NCBI GenBank assembly: GCA_910585745.1
Contig: CAJUFM010000041.1
Location: 1-25,569 of the forward strand
From: an uncultured Eubacterium sp.
Lineage (GTDB): Bacteria; Bacillota; Clostridia; Lachnospirales; Lachnospiraceae
DNA length: 25,569 nt
Direction: 5' to 3'
Within the stretch, counting starts at the first letter, position 1. Each line of letters opens with the position of its first letter. Positions 15,392 to 21,790 of this stretch are shown here, in pieces. The notes beneath the pieces were generated by a model, which saw only the letters and a program-made list of their open reading frames with translations, did no database searches and was not told where the DNA came from. Both the position numbers and the translations under genes were made by a program.

Positions 15392-16222
15392 ATGTTTGGA
15401 TATGTTACGGCGAATAAGCCGGAACTGAAAATGAGGGAGTTTGGTCGGTATAAAGCGTTTTACTGCGGCCTGTGCAGGTGTCTGGGGAAGAATAACGGCG
15501 CTGTCAGCAGGCTGACACTGAGCTATGACATGACTTTTCTCATTCTGCTGCTATCTTCTCTGTATGAGCCGGAGGAACAGCAGGAAAAGCATCGCTGCCT
15601 GATCCATCCGGGGAAAAGGCAGTGGATGATATATAACCCCATTACGGATTATGCATCGGATATGAATGTACTTTTGTCCTGTTATCATTTTCAGGACGAC
15701 TGGGAGGATGAAAGAAGAATCGCTGGTTTATGTGGGGCGAAAGTGTTTGCGGGGCGGGCGAAAAAAATTGAAGAACAGTATCCGAGGCAGGCAAAGGTGA
15801 TCAGAGAACAGCTGGGCAGACTGGCGGAGCTGGAGCGAAAGGGCACCACAGAACCCGATGACATCAGCCGTCCTTTCGGGGAACTGATGGCAGAGCTGTT
15901 TGTATACCGGGAGGATGCATTTCAGGATATATTGCGTAGTTTTGGATTTTACCTGGGAAAATATATATACCTTTTAGATGCCTTTATGGATCTGGAGAAG
16001 GATCTAAAAAAGGGAAATTTTAATCCCTTCCGGGAGAGGGCAGACAGAAAAGACTTTGAGGAGACTGTCCATCAAATGCTGGAGGGAACAATACGACAGG
16101 CGGTGGCTGAGTTTGAAAAGCTTCCGCTGGAACAGGATTTACCGATCCTTAGAAATATTTTGTACGAGGGAGTCAGACTTCCTTTGATGAGAGGAGAAAA
16201 TGATGATAAGCGATCCATATAG
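15392..16222 (+). CDS. DUF5685 family protein
   Basis: This 276-residue, helix-rich cytosolic protein matches DUF5685 by its opening MFGYVTANKPELKMREF, YKAFYCGLCRCLG (Cys25, Cys28, Cys30) and LTLSYDMTFL. Its function is not established. Two acidic clusters are notable: QDDWEDE at 101-107, and LLDAFMDLEKDLKKGNFNP at 194-212 with Asp196, Asp200 and Asp204. GGAGGA at 15377-15382 inside the previous gene's end serves ATG 15392. The last 23 bases overlap the J-domain gene. Cys and Asp clusters suggest metal binding; resemblance of the Asp motifs to isoprenoid synthases is my inference and is treated as a finding. Confidence 0.75.
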   Translation: MFGYVTANKPELKMREFGRYKAFYCGLCRCLGKNNGAVSRLTLSYDMTFLILLLSSLYEPEEQQEKHRCLIHPGKRQWMIYNPITDYASDMNVLLSCYHFQDDWEDERRIAGLCGAKVFAGRAKKIEEQYPRQAKVIREQLGRLAELERKGTTEPDDISRPFGELMAELFVYREDAFQDILRSFGFYLGKYIYLLDAFMDLEKDLKKGNFNPFRERADRKDFEETVHQMLEGTIRQAVAEFEKLPLEQDLPILRNILYEGVRLPLMRGENDDKRSI

Positions 16223-16898
16223 TATACTGGGGGTCAGCCGGGATGCCAGCGACCGTGAGATCAAACGGGCGTACCGGAATATGAGCCGGAAGTACCATCC
16301 AGATTCCTATGCCAGCAGTTCCGCGGCAGAAGCGGAGGCAGCAGCGGAGAAATTTAAACAGATACAGGAGGCCTACAACCAGATTGTCAATGAGAGATCC
16401 GGCAGATCTTCTGGGGGCTATGGAGGCGCTTATGGAGGCTATGGAGGCAGTCAGTCCTATTCCGAAGAGGATCAGCATCTGATGGCGGCGATCAATTATA
16501 TCCGTGCCAGACGATATAACGAGGCGATCAATGTACTGAATGGCATTGGCAACCGCAGCGGACGGTGGTATTATCTGAGTTCGGTGGCCAATATGGGGCT
16601 TGGCAATAACGTAGTGGCCCAGGATTATGCCAAAAAGGCAGTGGAACTAGAACCGGATAACATGGAATTTCGTCAGTATTACCAGCAACTGCAGAATGGC
16701 GGTGGCTTCAGTTCTTTTGGCGGCTACGGAAGTCCCTTTGGAGGCGGCTACGGGGGCGGCTTTGGCGGTTATGGCGGTTACGGAAGCTACGGAGGCGGTA
16801 GTTATAATTCCTGCGGTACTGGAAATTTATGCTGTGATCTGTGGTGTGCAGACACCCTCTGCGAGTGTATGGGAGGCGACCTTTGCTCATGTATGTAA
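16200..16898 (+). CDS. J-domain protein with Gly/Tyr-rich linkers and a Cys-rich tail
   Basis: The N-terminal 65 residues are a J-domain with HPD at 33-35, the part that stimulates Hsp70 ATPase. A Gly/Tyr/Ser linker (about 69-86) leads to a helical, tetratricopeptide-like region (about 90-165; YNEAINVLNGI, then AQDYAKKAVELEPDN). A second Gly-rich stretch (167-200) ends in a tail with eight cysteines at 205, 211, 212, 216, 221, 223, 229 and 231. There is no DnaJ zinc-finger domain, so this is a specialised class C J-protein and not DnaJ itself. The Cys tail could bind metal, form disulfides or be lipidated. ATG 16200 overlaps the DUF5685 gene; the next gene overlaps its end by 10 bases. Confidence 0.8.
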   Translation: MMISDPYSILGVSRDASDREIKRAYRNMSRKYHPDSYASSSAAEAEAAAEKFKQIQEAYNQIVNERSGRSSGGYGGAYGGYGGSQSYSEEDQHLMAAINYIRARRYNEAINVLNGIGNRSGRWYYLSSVANMGLGNNVVAQDYAKKAVELEPDNMEFRQYYQQLQNGGGFSSFGGYGSPFGGGYGGGFGGYGGYGSYGGGSYNSCGTGNLCCDLWCADTLCECMGGDLCSCM

Positions 16899-17434
16899 AC
16901 AAAACGAAGGCATTGGCAGGAGTGGCACTGCTCTGTGGGTTCAGTGTTCTTTTACAGATGCTAGGTACTTTTATATCTGTCAACACACTTTTTTTTACGG
17001 CGTTGGCAGCATATCTCATCGGTTTTTCCATTCATCGGTACGGACTGCGCTACGGAGGAATGCAGCTGGCTGCATGTACTTTATTGGATGTGATGCTGAA
17101 CCCGGACAAATTTCACTGGATCCTGTATGGGTGTCTGGGGATTTACATTTTTCTCAGCGAGTTCATTTTCAGTAAAGGAAACCGGATCCAGGACATAAAG
17201 AAAAAAATGAGGGTTCAGTTGATTTATAACTGGATCTTGTTTAATATAATATATATCCCTCTGGTCCTGTTTTTTCAGAACCTGTTATTTGCCGGAACGC
17301 TGCCGGGAGGCATTTCCGGTGGTTCTCCCCAGGGCATGGCAGTACTGTGGCTGACGGGACAGGCAGGATGGTTTCTGTACGATAAGGCATACCGGGTATT
17401 CTGCCGGACGCTGAGGGAGAGAAAAATTCGTTAA
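16889..17434 (+). CDS. Multi-pass membrane protein of unknown function
   Basis: This 181-residue protein has about four to five hydrophobic helices (for example ALAGVALLCGFSVLLQML, LFFTALAAYLIGFSI, WILYGCLGIYIFLSEFI, IYNWILFNIIYIPLVLFF). It has no recognisable catalytic motif. A GTG at 16841 is in frame but lies deep within the J-domain gene; ATG 16889, preceded by GGGAGG at 16870-16875, is preferred and gives a 10-base overlap with that gene. It closes the zinc ribbon/DUF5685/J-protein set and is followed 15 bases later by yqeY. A role as membrane partner for the J-protein is inferred from position only. Confidence 0.6.
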   Translation: MYVNKTKALAGVALLCGFSVLLQMLGTFISVNTLFFTALAAYLIGFSIHRYGLRYGGMQLAACTLLDVMLNPDKFHWILYGCLGIYIFLSEFIFSKGNRIQDIKKKMRVQLIYNWILFNIIYIPLVLFFQNLLFAGTLPGGISGGSPQGMAVLWLTGQAGWFLYDKAYRVFCRTLRERKIR

Positions 17435-17449
17435 AAGGAGGAGACAAAA

Positions 17450-17887
17450 ATGCAGTTTGCAGATTTACAGAAGGAAATGATCGCTGCCATGAAGGCAAAA
17501 GATAAGGTGAGAAAGGAGGCTATATCTTCGCTGGTATCCGCGGCAAAAAAGGTCGCTATTGACGAGGGATGCCGGGATGATATATCAGAGGATATCGTCA
17601 CCAGAGTGGTGATGAAAGAGATGAAGACGGTGAAGGAGCAGATTGACGCCTGTCCTGATGACCGAGCGGAGCTCCGGGCAGAGTATCAGGCAAGATATGA
17701 TATTATTGCCGAGTTTGCTCCCCAGATGATGTCCGGGGAGGAAGTGGAGAACTATATCAGGGAAAAATTTGCCGATGTGGCAGCTACAAAAAATATGGGT
17801 CAGATCATGAAAGCTGTTATGGGTGACTTAAAGGGCAAAGCAGAGGGGAAGGTCATCAATGACATTGTAAAGAAACTTTGCCAGTAA
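17450..17887 (+). CDS. yqeY: GatB/YqeY domain-containing protein
   Basis: This 145-residue protein matches YqeY, a stand-alone relative of the C-terminal domain of the GatB amidotransferase subunit. Visible family blocks are the opening DLQKEMIAAMKAKDKVRKEAISSL, the RADELRAEY-like stretch in the middle, and the end with GQIMKAVMGDLKGKAEGKVIN. The length is typical. YqeY is thought to bind tRNA or to influence aminoacyl-tRNA metabolism, but its precise role is unsettled. AAGGAGGAG at 17435-17443 precedes ATG 17450. It is probably transcribed with the J-domain operon. Confidence 0.9.
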   Translation: MQFADLQKEMIAAMKAKDKVRKEAISSLVSAAKKVAIDEGCRDDISEDIVTRVVMKEMKTVKEQIDACPDDRAELRAEYQARYDIIAEFAPQMMSGEEVENYIREKFADVAATKNMGQIMKAVMGDLKGKAEGKVINDIVKKLCQ

Positions 17888-17963
17888 TATGCAGAGGTTA
17901 ACTTTTTCTGCCTGTCTGCCGAGATATATTGTATAAATTACACATGAAAGGAGTCATGTCAGA

Positions 17964-18767
17964 ATGAGTTATAATGCATGGATGCCAGTACAAGATCAGG
18001 GAGCAGCTGGGAAAACATATCAATACTCAGCAAAAAAGAATGAGCGTACATCCCGTGGAGGGAGTAAAACGGTAGCAGACAGAAAAAAAGAGCAGGAAAA
18101 TCTATGGGATCTTTCCAAGGAAAGTTATGTGCCTTCCAGTGAGGCAGAGCAGTACCAGACGAAGAGAACGGAGGCTGCTAAGTCAGGGGCATCAGGTCAG
18201 ACGAAGCTGAGCAAGAAAGCCCAGGAACTTTTGAAACTGCTGAAAGAGAAATATTCCAATATGGATTTTTTTGTGGGCTCCTATTCTTCGGATGCAGAAG
18301 CCCAGAGATATCTGAGCCGGGGCACCAAAGAATATAGTGTGCTGATCGATCCGGAGACGTTAGAGGCGATGGCTGCGGATGAAGATGTAAGGAAGCAGTA
18401 TGAGGATATTCTTGCGGGGGCAGGGAACCGCCTGGAAGAGCTGAAAGAAAAGCTGGGCAAGGACGCGGATCAGGTAAAGAGTTTTGGAATCTCCATTGAC
18501 AGAGAAGGCAAGGTGTCCTACTTTGCGGAGCTGGATAAGATCACGGAGTCCAGAAACCAGCAGTTAGAGCGGGTCAAAGCGAAAAAAGCAGAGGCAAAAA
18601 AAGAAGCAGAGAGAAAAGAAGCCAAAGCAGAAGAGGCCGCCAAAAAGGAACAGGAGACGGAATCAAATTATGTAAAGGCTGATTCTATCGATGAGCTGGT
18701 GGAAAAGATCCGGAATACGATTTCCGGAGAGACTCCCTGGTATGAAATTTTTGATGTTACGATGTAA
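17964..18767 (+). CDS. DUF6033-like protein
   Basis: This 267-residue protein resembles DUF6033 family members of Lachnospiraceae. It has a low-complexity polar N-terminus, a central conserved domain (about residues 70-190) with NMDFFVGSYSSDAEAQRYLS and EYSVLIDPETLEAMAADE, and a Lys/Glu/Ala-rich coiled-coil stretch (about 200-235). There is no signal peptide and no membrane helix. Such genes are often near secreted or flagellar loci, but the role is unknown. AAAGGAG at 17946-17952 precedes ATG 17964. A TATAAA string at about 17931-17936 could be a -10, without a clear -35. Its end overlaps the end of the convergent LysR gene by 11 bases. Confidence 0.65.
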   Translation: MSYNAWMPVQDQGAAGKTYQYSAKKNERTSRGGSKTVADRKKEQENLWDLSKESYVPSSEAEQYQTKRTEAAKSGASGQTKLSKKAQELLKLLKEKYSNMDFFVGSYSSDAEAQRYLSRGTKEYSVLIDPETLEAMAADEDVRKQYEDILAGAGNRLEELKEKLGKDADQVKSFGISIDREGKVSYFAELDKITESRNQQLERVKAKKAEAKKEAERKEAKAEEAAKKEQETESNYVKADSIDELVEKIRNTISGETPWYEIFDVTM

Positions 18768-19665
18768 TATCGTGAAACATCTGGCGGAATTTTTCCGCAG
18801 AGGGATTGAAGAAAGATTCCTGTGAATAAGCGAAACCAACGGTGCGCTGAGAGATATTTTGTTCTAATGATATCTCGGTCAGCGTGCCGTTTTTTATGTC
18901 CGTCTCAACTAGATCCCGGATGACGCAGGCGACACCCAGTCCGATCTTGGAAAATTCTACCAGGAGTTCCATATTGCTTGTCTCCAAAATTTGCCCGGTC
19001 TCGATGGAATGATCCCGGAAATAATCTTCCACATGCTGTCTGGAGATATTTCCCTCGTCCATGAGCATAAGGGTGGCTGCTTTGAAAAACAGATCGGTTT
19101 GTCTGGTGTGATCCACTTTCTCCCGGAGTTTGAGGTTGTCCAGATAAGATGGGGATGCCACGAAGGTGTAAGACAGATGGGACAGGGGAGCAAAGGTCAG
19201 CTGCCTTACAGTATTTGTCTCTGCTACAAGCCCAAGATCCAGTTTGTTTTCCAAGAGCCTGGAAGCAGTTTCTGCCGATGAGATGCAGTCGATGGTAATG
19301 GCGACATGGGGGTTTTTCTGAATGTATTGCTGCAGAAGAGGAAGCATGATGTGTTTGCAGAGAGTGGTGCTGACACCGATATGAAGGTGTCCTACTTCCA
19401 GTTCCTGATTTCGTTTGAGCTGGATTTCGCCTTCTTCGATGGAAGAAAATGCCGAAGCGATATGCCGATATAGAAGTTCTCCTTCTTTGGTCAGCGAAAC
19501 CCCTCTGGATTTTCTGAAAAACAGGGTAGTATTTAACTGCTGTTCCAGGTTTTTAATGGCTTTGCTCACTGCTGGCTGGCTCATAAAAAGTTCTTCGGCA
19601 GCGCGGGAGATATTGCCGGTCTTTGCGGCGGTGTGAAAGATGTGATAATAGGATAGCTTTTCCAT
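18757..19665 (-). CDS. LysR-family transcriptional regulator
   Basis: This 302-residue LysR-type regulator is divergent from leuC. The N-terminal winged helix is clear: YYHIFHTAAKTGNISRAAEE, then LFMSQPAVSKAIKNLEQQL with the recognition helix, and FFRKSRGVSLTKEGELLY. The C-terminal periplasmic-binding-like domain follows (HLHIGVSTTLCKHIMLPLL, then LDLGLVAE). AAGGAGG upstream of the ATG at 19665 is the ribosome-binding site (plus-strand 19674-19681). Position suggests it controls leuCD, with a leucine-pathway metabolite such as isopropylmalate as a possible effector; that effector is speculation. LysR genes beside leuCD are common in this group. Confidence 0.9.
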   Translation of the reverse strand: MEKLSYYHIFHTAAKTGNISRAAEELFMSQPAVSKAIKNLEQQLNTTLFFRKSRGVSLTKEGELLYRHIASAFSSIEEGEIQLKRNQELEVGHLHIGVSTTLCKHIMLPLLQQYIQKNPHVAITIDCISSAETASRLLENKLDLGLVAETNTVRQLTFAPLSHLSYTFVASPSYLDNLKLREKVDHTRQTDLFFKAATLMLMDEGNISRQHVEDYFRDHSIETGQILETSNMELLVEFSKIGLGVACVIRDLVETDIKNGTLTEISLEQNISQRTVGFAYSQESFFNPSAEKFRQMFHDITS

Positions 19666-19690
19666 TTTTTAAGTCCTCCTTATAAAAATT

Positions 19691-19719
19691 AATATATCAT
19701 AAAAGAATGGAAGAGTAAA
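19691..19719 (-). promoter_or_regulatory. Promoter of the LysR regulator gene
   Basis: On the minus strand, TTTACT (plus-strand 19714-19719) and TATATT (plus-strand 19691-19696) are separated by 17 bases. Transcription would start near 19684, leaving a very short leader that begins about at the ribosome-binding site. The site lies next to the candidate LysR operator, consistent with autoregulation. Confidence 0.5.
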
Positions 19720-19724
19720 TAGAT

Positions 19725-19739
19725 ATAACTATAAATTAT
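19725..19739. promoter_or_regulatory. Candidate LysR-type operator
   Basis: The dyad ATAA-N7-TTAT at 19725-19739 has the T-N11-A geometry of LysR-type boxes. Its centre lies about 65 bases upstream of the predicted leuC start of transcription, the classic recognition-site distance for LysR activators, and just upstream of the LysR gene's own -35. The box is AT-rich, so chance is not excluded. Confidence 0.45.
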
Positions 19740-19761
19740 GCTTTGTATGCAAAAGGGGTAT

Positions 19762-19790
19762 TTTACTTTTTCTCATTTATCTGCTACAAT
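19762..19790 (+). promoter_or_regulatory. Promoter of leuCD
   Basis: TTTACT (19762-19767), 17 bases, then TACAAT (19785-19790) with an extended TG at 19782-19783. Transcription would start near 19797, only about 30 bases before the leuC start codon. That leaves no room for a T-box or leader-peptide attenuator, so control most likely acts at initiation through the LysR protein. Confidence 0.65.
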
Positions 19791-19826
19791 GAGGGCATGT
19801 TAAAAGAAACGAAAGGAGAGAGGATC

Positions 19827-21095
19827 ATGGGAATGACAATGACCCAGAAGATATTAGCCGCCCACGCAGGTTTAGACAGCGTAAAGGCGGGCCAGCTGAT
19901 CGAGGCAGATCTGGATATGGTTCTGGCAAACGATATAACCGGACCAGTGGCGATCCACGAAGTGGAGAAGCTGAATAAAAAGACAGTGTTTGACAAGGAT
20001 AAGATCGCTCTTGTACCAGATCATTTTACACCAAATAAGGATATTAAGTCCGCAGAGCACTGCAAATGCGTCAGAGATTATGCAAAGGCACAGGGGATCA
20101 CAAACTATTTTGAGGTAGGAGAGATGGGGATCGAGCATGCCCTTCTCCCGGAAAAGGGACTGATCGTGGCTGGTGAGACCTGCATCGGTGCCGACTCACA
20201 TACATGTACTTATGGCGCCCTGGGTGCATTTTCCACAGGAGTAGGAAGCACAGATATGGGAGCTGGTATGATCACCGGTAAGGCATGGTTTAAGGTTCCT
20301 TCCGCCATTAAAGTTGTGTTGAAGGGAAGACTTCAAAACTGGGTGAGTGGCAAGGATGTTATCCTTCATCTCATCGGGAAGATTGGTGTAGACGGCGCTT
20401 TGTACCGTTCTCTGGAGTTTGCCGGAGAGGGAGTGGCGAGCCTTACAATGGATGACCGCTTTTCCATTGCCAATATGGCGATCGAGGCAGGAGCGAAAAA
20501 TGGTATTTTTCCAGTGGATGAAAAGACCATTGAGTATATGAAAGAGCATTCCACCAAGCCATATACCATTTATGAGCCAGACGCTGACGCTGAATATGAC
20601 GAGGAGATCCTCATTGATCTGGATACTCTGGAGCCTACGGTGGCATTTCCACATCTGCCGGAGAATACAAAGACCGTAAAAGAGTCGGGAGTGGTAGAGA
20701 TCGACCAGGTAGTGATCGGTTCCTGTACCAACGGACGCATTGGGGATCTCCGTGCAGCCGCCAAAGTGCTGGAGGGCAGAAAGGTGAAAAAAGGCATCCG
20801 CTGTATCATTTTCCCTGCCACCCAGGCGATCTACCTTCAGGCGATCGAGGAGGGGCTGGTGCAGACCTTTATCAAAGCTGGCGCAGTAGTCAGTACGCCG
20901 ACTTGTGGACCATGTCTTGGCGGACATATGGGAATACTGGCAGCTGGTGAGCGTGCGGTATCCACCACCAACCGGAATTTTGTGGGGCGTATGGGACATG
21001 TGGATTCTGAGGTGTATCTTGCAAGTCCAGCGGTGGCAGCAGCTAGCGCTGTGACTGGAAAGATCTCGGAACCATCTGAACTTGACAATGAATGA
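19827..21095 (+). CDS. leuC: 3-isopropylmalate dehydratase large subunit
   Basis: LeuC forms, with LeuD, the isopropylmalate isomerase of leucine synthesis, interconverting 2- and 3-isopropylmalate through a [4Fe-4S] cluster. The 422-residue length fits the short (HacA/archaeal-like) class. Cluster ligands are Cys300 in GSCTNGR and Cys360 and Cys363 in TCGPCLGGH. Other hallmarks are DHFTPNKD near 65-72 and GADSHTCTYGALGAFSTGVGS at 121-141. An in-frame ATG at 19743 would lie upstream of the predicted promoter; AAAGGAGAGAGG at 19812-19823 supports ATG 19827. leuD follows after 25 bases. Confidence 0.96.
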   Translation: MGMTMTQKILAAHAGLDSVKAGQLIEADLDMVLANDITGPVAIHEVEKLNKKTVFDKDKIALVPDHFTPNKDIKSAEHCKCVRDYAKAQGITNYFEVGEMGIEHALLPEKGLIVAGETCIGADSHTCTYGALGAFSTGVGSTDMGAGMITGKAWFKVPSAIKVVLKGRLQNWVSGKDVILHLIGKIGVDGALYRSLEFAGEGVASLTMDDRFSIANMAIEAGAKNGIFPVDEKTIEYMKEHSTKPYTIYEPDADAEYDEEILIDLDTLEPTVAFPHLPENTKTVKESGVVEIDQVVIGSCTNGRIGDLRAAAKVLEGRKVKKGIRCIIFPATQAIYLQAIEEGLVQTFIKAGAVVSTPTCGPCLGGHMGILAAGERAVSTTNRNFVGRMGHVDSEVYLASPAVAAASAVTGKISEPSELDNE

Positions 21096-21120
21096 TTGAA
21101 TAGAATGGAGGTACGTACCT

Positions 21121-21606
21121 GTGAAAGCATTAGGAAACGTATTTAAATATGGGGATAATGTAGATACGGATGTGATCATTCCGGCACGTTATCTGAATTC
21201 TTCCGACCCAGCGGAGCTTGCGACCCACTGTATGGAAGATATTGATAAGGATTTTGTAAAGAAGGTAAAAAAGGGTGATATCATCGTGGCAGAGAAGAAT
21301 TTCGGCTGCGGGTCATCCAGGGAGCATGCACCGATCTCGATCAAGGCAGCAGGGGTGAGCTGTGTTATTGCAGAGACCTTTGCCAGAATCTTTTACCGCA
21401 ACGCCATCAATATCGGACTGCCGATCATTGAGTGCAAAGAGGCATCTGAGAACATTGAGGCCGGCGACGAGGTAGAGATCGACTTTGACAGCGGTGTCAT
21501 CGTGAACAAAACGAAAGGCCAGACCTACCAGGGTCAGGCATTTCCGGAGTTTATGCAGAAGATCATCAAAGCCGAGGGGCTGATGAACTATATCAATAGT
21601 AAGTGA
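21121..21606 (+). CDS. leuD: 3-isopropylmalate dehydratase small subunit
   Basis: LeuD supplies the swivelling substrate-binding domain of isopropylmalate isomerase. The 161 residues match the short class in length, with YGDNVDTDVIIPARYLNS near the N-terminus, the NFGCGSSREHAP active-site loop near 60-71, and FARIFYRNAINIGLP near 87-101. The start is GTG 21121, with GGAGGT at 21107-21112. It is co-transcribed with leuC and ends about 60 bases before a strong terminator. leuA and leuB are not in the window. Confidence 0.96.
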   Translation: MKALGNVFKYGDNVDTDVIIPARYLNSSDPAELATHCMEDIDKDFVKKVKKGDIIVAEKNFGCGSSREHAPISIKAAGVSCVIAETFARIFYRNAINIGLPIIECKEASENIEAGDEVEIDFDSGVIVNKTKGQTYQGQAFPEFMQKIIKAEGLMNYINSK

Positions 21607-21612
21607 TATGGT

Positions 21613-21660
21613 GCCGTCGAGCTAGCTCAGCGGTGCTGATTCGCATTGTCCAGATCACTG
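21613..21660 (+). other. tRNA-like or palindromic sequence after leuD
   Basis: This short stretch contains the ten-base palindrome GAGCTAGCTC (21620-21629) and a TAGCTCAGCGGT string that matches a tRNA A-box, followed by GATTCGCATT, which could be an anticodon-arm relic. There is no B-box (GGTTCGAATCC-like), no acceptor pairing and no CCA, so a working tRNA can be excluded. It may be a decayed tRNA fragment or chance. Confidence 0.25.
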
Positions 21661-21663
21661 TAT

Positions 21664-21710
21664 ATCCCTTGAAAATTCTGTAAAATAAAGTGTTTTCAAG
21701 GGATTTTTGT
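21664..21710 (+). terminator. Intrinsic terminator of leuCD
   Basis: A perfect inverted repeat, ATCCCTTGAAAA (21664-21675) and TTTTCAAGGGAT (21693-21704), with a 17-base loop, runs into a T run (21704-21708). The 12-base-pair stem and T tract are a textbook Rho-independent terminator on the plus strand, closing the leuCD transcript. Confidence 0.85.
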
Positions 21711-21730
21711 ATTCCCGGCAGGATTTTATA

Positions 21731-21759
21731 TGGAAATGTCCAGAAAAATATGGTATCCT
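21731..21759 (+). promoter_or_regulatory. Probable promoter of the LRR surface-protein gene
   Basis: TGGAAA (21731-21736), 17 bases, then TATCCT (21754-21759) preceded by an extended TG at 21751-21752. Transcription would start near 21766. The -10 matches four of six consensus bases; the arrangement is like that seen before cls. It lies just after the leuCD terminator, as expected for a new transcription unit. Confidence 0.4.
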
Positions 21760-21790
21760 AAATTTATTAAAACTAAAAGGGAGAAACATT

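Noticed and set aside
17888..17963. Terminator after yqeY formed by GCAGA and TCTGC
   Set aside because: The stem is only five base pairs with an 11-base loop and no T run after it.
19791..19826. T-box or leader-peptide attenuator before leuC
   Set aside because: The predicted leader is about 30 bases long, too short for either, and shows no terminator hairpin.
20196..21179. Long open frame on the minus strand opposite leuC
   Set aside because: It is a 327-codon frame antisense to leuC and leuD, both intact and well conserved, with no ribosome-binding site and no family resemblance in its translation.
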